Below the pieces are notes generated by a model. That model saw only the letters and a program-made list of their open reading frames with translations. It was not told where the DNA came from and searched no databases. This document shows positions 12,090-23,238 of a stretch of DNA of 64,000 nucleotides, in pieces (position 1 is the stretch's first letter; the number at the start of each line of letters is the position of its first letter). Both the position numbers and the translations under genes were made by a program. Source of the stretch: Undaria pinnatifida (taxonomy: Eukaryota; Sar; Phaeophyceae; Laminariales; Alariaceae); NCBI GenBank assembly GCA_012845835.1, contig JABAKD010000016.1:9748121-9812120 (forward strand), written 5' to 3'.

Positions 12090-13090
12090 GAAAAGCAATC
12101 CGACAAGTTTGCGCGGCAACCGTCGAGCGATACACGGCAACACTTTGGACGGAACGGCAACAATGTGAACGATACGACGACCGTTATTGCCTGACAGACC
12201 GCGAGCATCGTCAGACACGCAGGGTAATTATTGCGAGATACACATGGCAACCCTTGTGAGAAACAAGGCAGCCCTTGTGAGACATGCCGCAAACTCTTGC
12301 GAAACACACCGCAGCCCTCGTGAGACATGCCGCAAACTCTTGTGAAACACACCGCAGCCCTTGTGAGACATGCCGCAAACTCTTGTGAAACACACCGCAG
12401 CCGTTGTGAGACATACCGCAAACTCCTGTGAAACACACCGCAGCCCTTGTGAGACATGCCGCAAACTCTTGTGAAACACACCGCAGCCCTCGTGAGCCAC
12501 ATGGCAACCCCAGCGACGCGCACACGGCAACCGTATGAGATACGACAACCATGGTGAGCCACACGGTAATTATCAATTAACACACTGCAACCACTGCGAG
12601 ACACATTGCAACCATCGTAAGACACACGGCAACCCATGCAGGGCACAACAGCAACCACTACGGGACACAACAGCAACCACTATGAGAAACAAGGCAAACA
12701 CTGTGAGACGCACACGACAACCGCTGTGAGACGCACACGACAACAACTGTGAAACACACAGCAACCCTTGTGGACACACGGTAACTCTCATGGAACACAC
12801 AGCAACCACTGCGTAGCCAACGGGGCAACCATTTGCGAGACAAACGGCAACCACCGTAAAACACACGGCAAACCCTTTTCGGACACAAGAGCAACCACTA
12901 CGAGACACACGGCAATCATGTGCGAGGCACACGGTGACCCTTGCGAGATGCCAGGTAAACAGTAACCACTGCGTAAGCCACGCTCCCCCCAAAAGTTGCG
13001 TTGCCCATGTGCGGTAACCCTTACAAGGCACAACGATCTTTCCAAGACACGCAATGAACCATTACAAGACACAGAGCAAAGCAACCCTCG
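12090..13090 (-). repeat. 21-bp minisatellite with a 42-bp higher-order core
   Basis: About 45 degenerate units of a CACGGCAACCNTTGTGAGACA type. Between about 12270 and 12500 the unit becomes a regular 42-mer (AAACACACCGCAGCCCTTGT then GAGACATGCCGCAAACTCTTG). The long minus-strand ORFs here (up to 204 codons, Cys/Gly/Ser-rich) arise because 21 and 42 are multiples of three. The array ends about 70 bp downstream of the Fcf2 stop codon. Confidence 0.9.
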
Positions 13091-13157
13091 CGAACCACCC
13101 CCATCTCGAAGTCCTTGCGGGACACCGCGGTGCAACCAGGAGAGAGAAAAACGCCTC

Positions 13158-16100
13158 TCAAGGCTTCCACTTCATCCCCCCCTTCCTCTTGCGCCTCTGG
13201 TCGTTGTACTGTGCCTTCCCTCCTGCCCTCTTTCGCGACTGGATAGAGTTGTATTGGTTCTTAGAGTACGCCCTGGGGTTGCAAGATTGGGAAGCCGGAT
13301 GGGGGGGGCGGAAGACGGGGGGGTGGGCGAGGGGGGTTAAACGCGATCGAAGGCGGGGAAACCCATGACGACTAGCAACTAGCAAGGAAGCCGGAGACAA
13401 ACAAACTTACAGGTGACTTCCTCCCTTTGGAGGCCACCCCCTGGCCTCAGACTACTCTCAGCTCTTTGCCGATGGGGAATTTATGTTTTCAGGGTCGATC
13501 CTTGAGTTATTTCATGCCGATTCGGACCTATCGTTTTTCACGATTAATCGTAGAGTTTCTCCTCCCCTCTGTCCGTGTCGTTTTTTGCGACTTGTTCCAC
13601 ATTGACGTTGGTGTTTTAAAAGCCCTACATCGTACCACTTGCGAAATGGCTTCATGTATGATAACACACCTATTAATACTACACAGCAGTACTGCTGTAA
13701 AAGTACACATTTCACGGGCGGCGCATAGCCGCCAGCGGGGCGCAGCCTTGTCAAATCATACCACAGGTGAAGTCCTTCCGGCCACCTCCCCTCTCTCCCT
13801 CGCCTCTCGCGCGCATTGCAACAATGGAAACCGCTGTAGACGGCGCCTTGTGGAGAGAGGGAAAGGGAACAAACACACCACCTCAAGGCGCCGTCGACAG
13901 CAAGCAGTTCGTCAACCAAGGCTGTCTTGTTCCCAATCCCCGTCCCGTCCTCTCACCTCCTCCCCCCCCCTCTGTTCGCTCCCCCCCCCCCAAAAATAAA
14001 AATCTGAAACATTACGAAAAGCAATCGTCAAGGAGAGAAGGAAAGAAAAAAAAAACGCATCTGACGGCATCGTCGCCCCCCCCCCCCTCCTCCCTCCCAT
14101 CCCGCGCGCGCACTGAAAAAATGGAAACCCTAATCGAAAGGGGAAACCAGGAAAAAAGAGGAAAGTGATCACCTGAAAGCGTCGTCGGCGACAAGCAGCT
14201 CGTCGACCAAGGTTGTTTTGCGCTCCTTGTTGGTCATGCGCGACGAGAAGAACTCGGCCGCCCCCTCCTTCACAGTCCCGATCTGCAAACACCGCCACCC
14301 AAAAAGGAAACCCAACACACAAGTGTGAGGGTCACGTACATAGAGCCATGAGAACGCCTCCCATCAATGCAACGCGAATAGTTGCCGACAGTTCAGACTC
14401 CTCCAGAAACCGACGGACTATTAGCCCAACTAGAAACTAGTTGGTGACTTAAGTCGTGCCGACTCCGACTGATGATTAGTCATAACTAGTTGATGACTTT
14501 AAGTCGTGCCGCCTCACAGCTCTAGCAAACACCCTATTCATAAATCCGTTTTCGCACCTGCATGAACTTGGAGACCTTGTCCGACGCCTTGTAGAACCGC
14601 TTCGGGTCCACGTAGTTTCGCATGCGGATCACCTACAATTGACACACGAACAGCCGACATTTCATACACACATAACAGAGACGGCGGAGTTTTGTCAAAG
14701 TGCTGCTGAGCGGTAAGGGACACAGGCGGCATCGGCACTGCGAGGCATCGCTTCGCGTCGTTTAGCGTTTACTCGTAGATTGCTTCTTTATTAGATCCAA
14801 GGGTTGGTAGGGTCTAGACTCCAAGTGAATCGTTGGGGGCGGGAGATGCTATCAATCCCCCGCCAACCTCAACGCTTGTGACGTTGTCCCGTCACATCTA
14901 TGGGCGACCGCTTTAGGACCTAAACAACGACAGCTGTGAGTCGGAGCCGACTTGTCGACGTAAGTCATACGAGTGAAGCGAGCCAAATCAGTCTCCCCCG
15001 GGCTAGGTTGGGGGGGGGGGGGTGGGGGGGAGGGGGCAAAAACGACAACTAAACGCGCTCCGTATTAAGCAGGCCTTCCTACAAGAATGAAAACCCGATA
15101 AGTCGGATAATCGGCACCTCAAAAAAGCGACTGATTATTAGTCTGACTAGCAACTAGTTGGTCCTAAGTTGGTGACTCAAGTCGTACCAACTCACAGTTC
15201 TACCTATCTAGATCAAGAGGGCCAAAGAAAGTACGAGGTTGTTCATCTTCCAACAACTGCAACCCCTACCGTCCGAGCCATCCCACGGCAGGGGTTGCAT
15301 TTTATTAACAACTGCAACCCCTACCGTCGGAGTCATCCCACCGTAGGGGTTGCAGTTGTTGGATTAACTAATAAGGTACCTGTCCGATTGAGCTCCTCAA
15401 GTGAGAAACTACTACCGGCTAGTCATTAATCAAGTAATTTCACGAGCACGCATTTGTTTAGCACGAAGGCGTGGAAAGCTTGGTCGGGTTGTGCGAACGA
15501 ATGCCTTCGAAGTCATGTAGTATCGGGTGAAGACATTGGGCTCCTCATGTGAGGACCTCAGGGACTGATGCTGCACCCCTACCGTGGGATGGCTCGTCTA
15601 TACTATTAGTCAATCTAACAACTGCAACCCATACCGTGGGATGGGTCAAAACGTGTTCACATCGAAAGGCACAAGGATTCTACAGAGGTCCGTATTAATA
15701 GGAAAACCAAAACCAAACAAACACCCAGTCGGGGAAACCAGGACGAATTTTTCTTCTAAGTTCCACACGCTATTGCACAAACACAAAAAAAAACGGGTCT
15801 CATATGATACCATTGGTACAACTCGGTTCGGAAAAATAAGGGCCACTATGGTTATTAAATCGAATACCAAACGGTCCTTACATGTCGGGACAGTGGGGTA
15901 CATCAAAGTACGGGACTGACGCGTCCGGGCAAAAAGTATCGTACACCGCAGCCGAGAAACAAACAAACAACTGCAAGCGTCGGAATGACAATTGGTTAAA
16001 TGTGAAATAAGCTGAGTGAGTAAGTAAGTGAGTGAGTGAGTGAGTGAGTGAGTGAGTGAGTGAGTGAGTGAGTGAGTGAGTGAGTGAGTGAGTGAGTGAG

Positions 16101-19100
16101 TGAGTGAGTAAGTGAGTGAGTGAGTGAGTGAGTGGGTGAGTGGGTGAGTGAGTGAGTGAGTGAGCGAACGAACGAACGAACGAGTGAATGAATGAATGAA
16201 TGAATGAATGAATGAATGAACTAATATCCGGATTCGGGGAGAGAGAGAACGCATATATTTTTATTTACTAAAAATTACACAGTATATATGGTATATACAA
16301 CGCAGAAACCTACGCACCTGTAAGTCTCGTTTAAGCTCTGGTGTCATCTCCGCCTGCTCCATGTTGTACCACCCCTTGCCCGCCGTGTCGTCCTTGGGCG
16401 CCTTGCTCCTTTCAAGCAACTGTGCAACGAAACAAGTGGGGCGCACACACCGGGGGGGGTACGGCGAGGGGGGTGGGGAGTGAGAGGTAGGGTAAGGGTC
16501 GGGTCGGGGGTGGAGATTGGGTGTGGAGGTCGGCGCAAGGATTGGGAGGGGTGCAATTATGTTTTTCATTCATCATCACCCCCGCCCCTCCACCTCGATC
16601 CCTCCGTTCAGGGCCAACGCGAGAAATACAATTCATTCCGTCGCCAAAAAAGAAAAGGAGGCAAAAGGCCACCGACGGTGCCACGCCACAGGCCACGCCA
16701 TAGGGCACTTCACAGGAACCGCATGCGATACCGCAACCCCCGCTACAGGCGATGCCGTGGCGAATCTCCGCAGGAGATGCCGTCAAGCGCTACACAATGG
16801 GAGAGAAGCGTAACATGCGCAGAGTAGCTATCCTAACACGGCTAAAACAGGGGCTTGCTCGCTTTACTCTTCCACTCAAGGCTATAATTCCGTCAATATT
16901 GGAAGCGCTCCTTCGCAGATTGCGGCATGCAAGCTGCCGTACTTGTACGCTTCATCGACGGATCACGATCTAGATCATATAGATCCTATAGACCGTACAG
17001 ATCATACAAATCATATAGATCCTATAGATCCTATAGATTAAGTAGATCATACAGGTCATGTAAATCATATATATCATATAGATAGTATATATCATATAGA
17101 TCATACAGATCATATATATCTATATATCTTATAGATCGTATAGGTCATATACATGTCGCTGTCACATGTTGTGCAAGATCTGTGTGGTATAAATGCAGCC
17201 AAGGAAACATGTGCTAGACCAAGGTGGTAATCCAGCTCTAACCCAGCAAATGAGCTCAGGGCCACGTAGATCGTATAGACAGATCTATCTAACTGCCTTG
17301 AGAATATATCACGTCTCAAGCGAATCACGATCTAGATAAAATCTACAGTAGATCATATATCTGCCGTTATCAGATGTTGTGCAGTATCTGTATATGTGGA
17401 GTACAGATCAAACCCCGGAAGCATGTGCCCTACGTAGATCATGCAGATAGTAAAAGCTCCCACCAGGCAACACGAGCTATAGGTCCTCTCAAATATCTAG
17501 ATAATCAAGCAAGCGGGGATTGATTATCCTTTCGGCGTGTGAAATACATAGATGATGAATAGGGATCAGGTAAGTCCAAGGTGTGCACACTTAATCTAAC
17601 TACAGCTGGAGGTCCCCCAATAGTGCCGGTTGAATAGTACCACTGCTCTCTACAATGCCGGCAACGCCGCTTGGCACCACTGGAACTCTCTACAGTAACC
17701 ATGTATGGCTCAACCCTATTCCCAATAGTGCCGGTGGCCTGAGTAGTGCCAATATTTTGGGTAATTAATACCACATACCCTGGTATCGGAACTGTTGGGA
17801 TTCCCCCATTCACCGTAGATTAGAGTATGCACACGAGTCTGCCTGGGATCCTGGTACACCCAGACCACAAAACACACACACGCGCACCGCGCACCACAGT
17901 CAAGCAGCAGCCAGCAAAGCAGCTTGGTTCGACTGAAGCTCTCTTATAACAACCATGTATGGCGGCAACCCTATTCCCCATCGTGCCGGTGCCTTGAATA
18001 GTGCCGGCATACCGGGCTGGCACATACAGCTGTGGGTACCCCCGATTTAGGAGCCCCCCGTGACAGGCCAAACTAGGCGTTCATCTGTAGTGGGAAATAT
18101 ATAACTTTCAATATGGGCGTGACACGCCGATTTGACCGCTATTAACCCCTTTAGAGCCCCCGAACCCCTCCCTATACTAAATCCAAGTAATTTTGTCTCC
18201 AAAAAGGGTTTCCAGTTGTAAAGGGGTTAAGTCCCGGATGCTCTTGTCCCGGGTGCTCTTAAATCGGGGTATCCAATGTACCAACACTATTGCGAGCCCC
18301 GCACTGTACGCACACAAAAGAACGAGATGAGATGCTCACCATGGCCCTGTCGCGACCGCTGTACATCGCACTCCCGGCCATAAGCTTAGCCGCCTTGCTG
18401 CTGCCCACCGCGTCGGACGCGACCGAGGCCTGCAAAACCAGCGAGGGGGGGTCGAGGGGGTCAAGGGACACATAAAAAAAAGGCGATACGTGTGCGGGGG
18501 AGGGGGGTGGGGGGGGTGCTCGAGCTTGCACTGCTGTGAACCAATTGTAATCCACATTGTGAAAACAAACAACTTGGAAGCAGAGGGGGATACTATAAGG
18601 TGGTTACGCTCGTGGCTTGATCGCGGCCGCTGTACAGCGAGCACACTCCCAGCGATAACCTTAGACGCCCTGCTGCTGCCCACCGCATCGGATGCGTGAC
18701 AGAGGCCTGCAAATACCGCGGGGTGGGGGGGTGTACTCAGTTTGTGCACGGCCGTAGTCGTATGACCATAGACCCTCGCATCCCCACCATGCCGGGACGG
18801 AGCACGTCGGATTTTCACCAACCAGCCAGACATTGCTTGCACCAAGCGCGAAGCGCCGTGAGGTGTTCGGCGAGTCGCATGAAAGGTGAACTGCATCCTT
18901 CCAACAACCGTTCGTCAGACGGATTTCGGCACCTTGTGCCTACTTTCTTGCTTATGGATGACAGCGACCAATGGGGGGGGGGGGTTATCTTGCGAGCTAT
19001 ACGGTACTGGTAGACCACACCGAGATTGCACTACGTACTAATACAAACCAATTATCAGGGCCTTTCACGGATTGGGTCAAGTCAGGGTAACCTGTCCCAA

Positions 19101-19970
19101 TCCGCAAATGTTTCCAAAACCTCTTGACCCGACCCGACCCGACTCGACCCGACCCGTCAGAAATCAAACACCTCCTGACCCGACCCCAATCGACCCGCGA
19201 CAATTTGAGAATCTCCCGACTTGATCGGCGGGTCGGGTCATGACGCGCGAAAAGCCCTGCCCATACAAGGCTACGCTCACCGTCAGACTCTCGCGTTTCC
19301 CTCCCCCCGCGTATCGTAGATACTTCGGGCTCTGCAGACCCGTGTCCAGCGCTGTGGGTGCACCGCGGCCGCCCCCTCGCTGCCGTTTTCGCGTCCCCGC
19401 GTTCCCTTCGTTGGAGACGCGCTTACCCAACTCGGCGGGGCCTGAGCCTGCCCCCCGCGACGAGCTCGTCAGCGCCAAGGCGTGCTTTCGGGCGGCGGCG
19501 GCCGCGAGCTTCACCATTGCTTCGATGTCGATTTCTTCTCCCTCCCCCTCTTCCTCCTCCTCCTCTTCTTCCTCCTCCTCCTCTTCCTCCTGCTTGGTGT
19601 CTCCATCTCCATCCATCCCATCCTTTTCCTGCCCACGTTCTTCTTCCTTCCCCTCCAACCCCTCGCCGGCCTCCAGCTCCAAATCAGTCTCCGTCTCCTC
19701 CCCACCGGAATCCTCAGCCTCGGTGTTCTGACGATTGACACCCACCTCGCCCCCCTCCCCCACCGCCTCCTCTCTATTTCTCCCGGCGGATGAGTTAACC
19801 ACCTCCCCATCATGTCTCCGCTTCCTCCCCCCCTCCGCGTCCGCGCCCCCCTCTGGTGCTGAAACCCCGTTGTCGCTTCGCCTAGAGGCTTCGATTTCAG
19901 GAACTGTTGCGGCGTTTGCGTCATCCCCTGAAGAACGCCCCAGGTCCAGCAAACCCGCTACCGCCTTCAC
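13158..19970 (-). CDS. FCF2: Fcf2 / TdIF2-type pre-rRNA processing protein
   Basis: Nucleolar factor of the small-subunit processome, needed in yeast for early 18S rRNA cleavages. Six exons, read downward: 19970-19281, 18429-18340, 16419-16318, 14632-14558, 14282-14173 and 13272-13158. All junctions are canonical (for example CTGACG/gtgagc and ttgcag/GCCTCG) and phases match throughout, giving about 393 residues. Exon 1 is a long acidic, lysine/arginine-rich arm with 14 consecutive Glu. The Fcf2 domain runs over exons 3-6: GWYNMEQAEMTPELKRDLQ, then YVDPKRFYK, then EFFSSRMTNKERKTTLVDEL, and a basic tail (RRKRKGGMKWKP) before the stop at 13158-13160. No ATG starts exon 1. The frame stays open upstream across a C7 run at about 19980, and an ATG at 20054-20056 lies one frame off, so the start is unresolved. 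Introns hold several repeats. Confidence 0.9.
13790..13925 (-). repeat. FCF2: Decayed copy of the Fcf2 exon 5 end with its donor
   Basis: On the minus strand 13925-13878 repeats the last 48 bases of exon 5 (14220-14173) at about 80%. It encodes KTALVDELLAVDGAL where the exon has KTTLVDELLVADDAF, and it even keeps AG/GTGGTG at the donor position. The similarity continues about 80 bases into the intron (GCGCGCATTGCAACAATGGA against GCGCGCACTGAAAAAATGGA). It lies downstream in the same intron and would frameshift the protein if used. Confidence 0.7.
15250..15644 (+). mobile_element. MITE-like element, copy 1 (CATCCCACGGTAGGGGTTGC ends)
   Basis: Left terminus CATCCCACCGTAGGGGTTGC at 15334, continuing AGTTGTTGGATTAACTAATA. 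Right terminus is its inverse, ending CCGTGGGATGG at about 15644. A further inverted pair of the same terminus lies at 15250-15333. The inner part (GAGCTCCTCA, TTCACGAGCA, GAATGCCTTCGAAGTCAT) is shared with 60931-61237. The element has no coding capacity. It sits in the Fcf2 intron between exons 4 and 3. Target duplication was not determined. Confidence 0.7.
16010..16222 (+). repeat. (TGAG)n then (TGAA)n microsatellite
   Basis: About 37 tetramer units of GAGT, a short GAAC/AACG transition, then about nine TGAA units. It lies in the Fcf2 intron. The 202-codon minus-strand ORF through it is the repeat only. Confidence 0.95.
16960..17160 (+). repeat. AGATCATAT-type 10-bp tandem repeat
   Basis: Degenerate tandem AGATCATATA/AGATCCTATA words. 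The right side (CTACAGTAGATC, GATGTTGTGCA, AAACATGTGCTAGA) continues to about 17480. The same package recurs at 61620-61960 in the translin intron, so both loci share one dispersed repeat. Confidence 0.8.
17575..18060 (+). repeat. Two copies of a TAGTGCCGG-containing module
   Basis: 17575-17800 and about 17820-18060 share ATAGTGCCGG(T), AACCATGTATGGC, AACCCTATTCCC and TGCACAC words in the same order. They are related to the 33-bp array at 1948-2090. They are followed by a short inverted repeat around CTATTAACCCCTTTAGAG (18140) and GTAAAGGGGTTAAG (18218). Intronic in FCF2. Confidence 0.6.
18606..18701 (-). pseudogene. FCF2: Decayed duplicate of Fcf2 exon 2
   Basis: Minus-strand copy of exon 2 (18429-18340) lying upstream in the preceding intron. 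It keeps the acceptor (tatttgcag/GCCTCTGTC) and the core encoded ASDAVGSSRASKVIAGS. It has gained small insertions that shift the frame and has lost the donor (GAG/cgtaac instead of ATG/gtgagc). Identity is about 80% by eye. It is most simply a tandem exon duplication that has died. Confidence 0.75.
18718..18906 (-). repeat. Dispersed repeat, copy 2
   Basis: Reverse-complement relative of 2802-2980 (shared CGAACACCTCACGGCGCTTC, GCGCTTGGTGCAAGCAATG and CATACGACTACGGCCGTG). It lies immediately upstream of the dead exon-2 copy, so the duplicated segment may have carried this repeat along. Confidence 0.7.
19100..19210 (+). repeat. GACCC tandem repeat
   Basis: Repeated CCGACCCGACCCGACTCGAC words, the opposite-strand word GGGTCGGGTCA nearby at 19231, and a short inverted pair GGATTGGGTCA / TGTCCCAATCC around 19070-19105. 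It lies at the start of the first Fcf2 intron. Confidence 0.7.
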
Positions 19971-19981
19971 AACATACGTGG

Positions 19982-21291
19982 GGGGGAGAGCGAGGTAGTG
20001 GGAGATGTTGAAAAGTGGTTGATAAGGGACGAGATCAAGGAAAGCTGTGACGCCATATCATGCTGCCTCTCTTCCAAGTACGAAACAGTCAGCACTCCCT
20101 CCTTCTCTCCCTCCTCCCTCCCCCTCCCCCCTTCCGTCCTTCTCCCTATCTCCTTCCCTCTCCCCCTCTTTCTCTCCCACCGGACTATCTGTCTTGACAA
20201 CTGAAAACTATATTGAAGACAGCTACGCTGCTACCCAACCATACCCAGTGGCCTATCAGTAGCCCATCAATTCGCTGTCTGCGAAACAACAGTCATCTGG
20301 CATACCAGCACCAGGTAGTTCGTAGACGACAGCGGTGTAATGAGCTCTTGCACGAGCTTGTTCAGCACTCGCAGGCAGATGGTTCAGATCATGGGATCAG
20401 TCCTCACGGTTTAACGCGACGAAACAACCGAAAAACCAAAACATTTCAAAGTTTTTACTTGAGGATTCGATTGTCTAGCTTTAGGGCCGTGCCGCAAAAC
20501 ACCGCAAACCCCCAAAATACGCTCATCTGCAGGCGGACATACCTCTTCAGGCACTTTTTCGTTTCGATTGTTCTTCGTCTCTTTATCATCGGTAAACCGA
20601 AAAAACTCGAATCGTTTCACCTGGAGGGTGGGTTTGTCGCACCAAATTTCGTACGGCGGATTTGGACAGCTCTTAATATTATCCAGGCCGAACATTTTCC
20701 CGAAAAATAAACGTCAAGGAAAGCATCGGCAGAAAACCCGATCTGGGACGTCACCTTTAATCGTTTTACCCGGGGAAAACCAACGATGCGAATACCAAAT
20801 TAAAGGGCGGGGAAAACACTTCTCGTGTCAGCTCTCAGTCCTAAAGTATTTCCAATTTTCAAGGAAAACGATATTCCGCGGTTTATATCACGCACTCGTG
20901 GGTTTACCAACAGTAGTGTCAATTATAAGCTGGTTTTGGTTAGCTTCCGGGATGCATTACTTGATTTCAGTATGGGAAACAAGAACCTGAAGAAAAAAAA
21001 AAAACGTTCGACATCCCGAGCCCTGGTGATCACGACTACAGCCGTTCCGATGGCCACTAATTATTAATTCGGTCGGTATCTCCTCATTTTATATTATCAG
21101 CAGAAAAAAAATTAAACAACTACTGCTGTGTTCCATGGACCAACAACTACACTGCTGCTGTTGTACGTCGTAAAACTGGCGTTCATGCAAAAAAACAAAA
21201 TACAGCTATAGGCCACGTATAGGGTATTCCAGAGCACAAAAACAACACTAGAGTAGGCCCCTCTGTCCCCCCTCCCACCAACCATCCTTAC
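19982..21291. other. Spacer upstream of FCF2
   Basis: The Fcf2 promoter and 5' leader should lie here, but no core motif is evident. 20080-20180 is C/T-rich simple sequence. 20400-20990 has several medium ORFs on both strands (rich in Lys, Phe and Arg) without splice support or recognisable domains. Confidence 0.4.
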
Positions 21292-21773
21292 CGATACCCC
21301 TGCAGGGGTTGAGGAAGGACATCTCGGCGGCATCCCCGAACCCCGTAAACCAGCAGCAACACGCCTCCCAGGAGTTCCAGCGGCAACCGCCACCGCCGCC
21401 CTCGCGGCCGGGGACGGTGAAGCGTTTCCCGCCCCCTTCAACGGGGATGATAGAGCGATTCTCTTGAGCGGGGATGATGAGGCGTTCCTCTTGAGCGGGG
21501 ATTGGGAGGCGTTGTTGCTCAACGGGGATGATGGGGCCTTCCTCTTCAACGGGGATTGCGCGCAGGCGTGATTCTCCAGAGGGGATGAGGGGGTGGTGGC
21601 GGCTTCCTCCTCGTTGCAGAGGTCGGCCAGGCGGAAGCTGCTGACGTCTTCGGCCCCGTCCAGCTGCACCTTGTACCACCCCACCTTCTTGCTCACCACC
21701 GTCCCTGTGGGCGCGGGCCGGGGGGGGGCGACGTCAATGACGGTTTCGCGCAGCACGACCGAGGAAAAGAGGT
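21292..21773 (-). CDS. Exon with a GWYKVQLD fold and SPLKR repeats, unknown protein
   Basis: One predicted internal exon, acceptor ttttgtag/ACCTC at 21773 and donor TCG/gtaagg at 21292, 482 bases. Residues about 20-45 (TGTVVSKKVGWYKVQLDG, SSFRLADL) look like an SH3/Tudor-like beta barrel, by pattern only. The next part is a low-complexity arm with four SPLKR or SPLKG boxes, each an S-P-x-K/R site of the cyclin-dependent-kinase consensus. These are encoded by a degenerate tandem repeat visible as GGGGATGATG / GGGGATTG words. Upstream and downstream exons were not identified. It could be an unrelated gene or a distant exon of a neighbour on the same strand. Confidence 0.5.
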
Positions 21774-23106
21774 CTACAAAATACGCGCCTAGGTATCACG
21801 CAGCTTGCAAAGCAGAATATCGACCAGTCAATCAACCGGTCCACCTCACGGCTGGCCATCTCTATTTTCAAAGAAAGGGCCGAATAATGGGATGGAATGG
21901 ACGGTGGGAAAGAAGAGGTTGGGAAGAAAAGGTTGGAAAGGCGATGGAGGTCACCATGCCCTGCGCTGCGACTGCCGATAACGTTGCAAGATAACGTTTG
22001 CAAGATAACGTGCAGGTATCAACCTCTCTTCGGGACTTGAGATGGGGGAAAACGTCGAAAGTGTAGAACGGTTACCAGGGCTGCACAGATGATCCCAGTA
22101 CTGGGGAGTAAAATGAAGCATTTCGGACAAAAAAATCTGCATGAACTTCGTGTACTCGCAGTATTTCGGGGCTATGTACCGCAGATACTTCGGGTAGTTC
22201 TAGTATTTCGAGGTTTGATGCTGCTGTGGATACTCCTGGTGCTTCCAAGTATGTCGGTGTCGGATACCTTGGAATACTTTTAAGTACTCCAAGTTCTGTA
22301 CGTCTCACACTTTGATACTTGCAGTATTTCGGCTGTTGGTACTGCTCATACCATACTGCCAATACAGCATGCGGGAAGAGCAAAGCAGTGGGATCTTTCC
22401 TTTTCTGCGTGCATTATTTTATCTGCATGTAATGCTGCTTGCTGTAATGCTTTGTCCACATCATGTCGAGTCCCCAAATAGTTGGCACATACCATACGGC
22501 GCGTACCGTGGTGGGGACGGGGAAGAAGAGCTTGCTTAGTTACCCCGGACCTGAGTTACGTCTAGGGAAGGCGAAGGAGAAAGAAAACGTGCGAAGACAA
22601 TAGATGGGACGAGCAAAAAGAATAAAAAAAGCCGACTTGGACACGAACTTCAGTTAGCTGGCTGTGCTCACACCAGCTATAAAATAGCACCTACCAGGTA
22701 CCGATTAGTTACTAGTCGTGAAATCCTGCCGACGCACAGCTCTACTAAATGGTGATACTCCTGCTGCTGCTCGATCTTTCTGATACCAGGTACTGCTGCT
22801 GTTGTACCTGACGGTTGGAAATACCGCTCTTCACTTTTTTCTTTCTTCACTTTTTTCATTTTTTTTCATGGTCTAGCTTGTTTTGTTGTGTTCTCGCACC
22901 CGGTACGCTAGCACTTCACCTGCTTTGCCTTGATGAATTGCGGCTGTTTGGTTTCCTCTGTTTCACAGTCTGACCACATAATTTGTATCTCTCTAGGATG
23001 AAGAATCAGCACGGACTTTGGGTGTACTGATGTCGTTGAGTAGAAAGAACGGTTTAATGTGAAGACAACACGCACGGTCGTGATTTGGCTTGATAGAAAT
23101 GGATCC
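21774..23106. other. Spacer with degenerate AGTATTTCG repeats
   Basis: 22150-22370 holds scattered AGTATTTCGG/GATACTT words at 20-40 bp spacing. Two TACCAGGTA words occur at 22692 and 22784. A minus-strand ATG exon at 22859 (MKKVKKEKSEERYFQ, then a possible donor gtacaa) is too weak to call. Confidence 0.4.
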
Positions 23107-23190
23107 CATTCAATCGGTCGTACTCACAACTGACGTTTTTCAATATAAAATAAATAAAAAACGTCAGCTGTGAGTACAATCGATTGAATG
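23107..23190. repeat. Short inverted repeat (hairpin), about 35-bp arms
   Basis: CATTCAATCGGTCGTACTCA at 23107 and its inverse ending CGATTGAATG at 23190. The arms match at all but about three positions and are separated by an A/T-rich loop of about 14 bases. It may be a small fold-back MITE. It lies 48 bp from the Harbinger-like element. Confidence 0.75.
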
Positions 23191-23238
23191 GTCGAAACTC
23201 AACTGCGCAAGCTGCGTGGAACATATATGTTTTACTAA

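Noticed and set aside
12062-12676. 204-codon Cys/Gly-rich minus-strand ORF
   Set aside because: Created by a 21/42-bp minisatellite. All three minus frames are similarly open and no start, splice or domain evidence exists.
15646-16254. 202-codon ORF with Leu-Thr-His-Ser repeats
   Set aside because: Translation of the (TGAG)n microsatellite inside an Fcf2 intron.
19240-19738. Plus-strand ORFs of 126-163 codons
   Set aside because: Antisense of the acidic Fcf2 exon 1 (CTC/CTT repeats opposite the poly-Glu tract). The minus-strand reading has splice and domain support.
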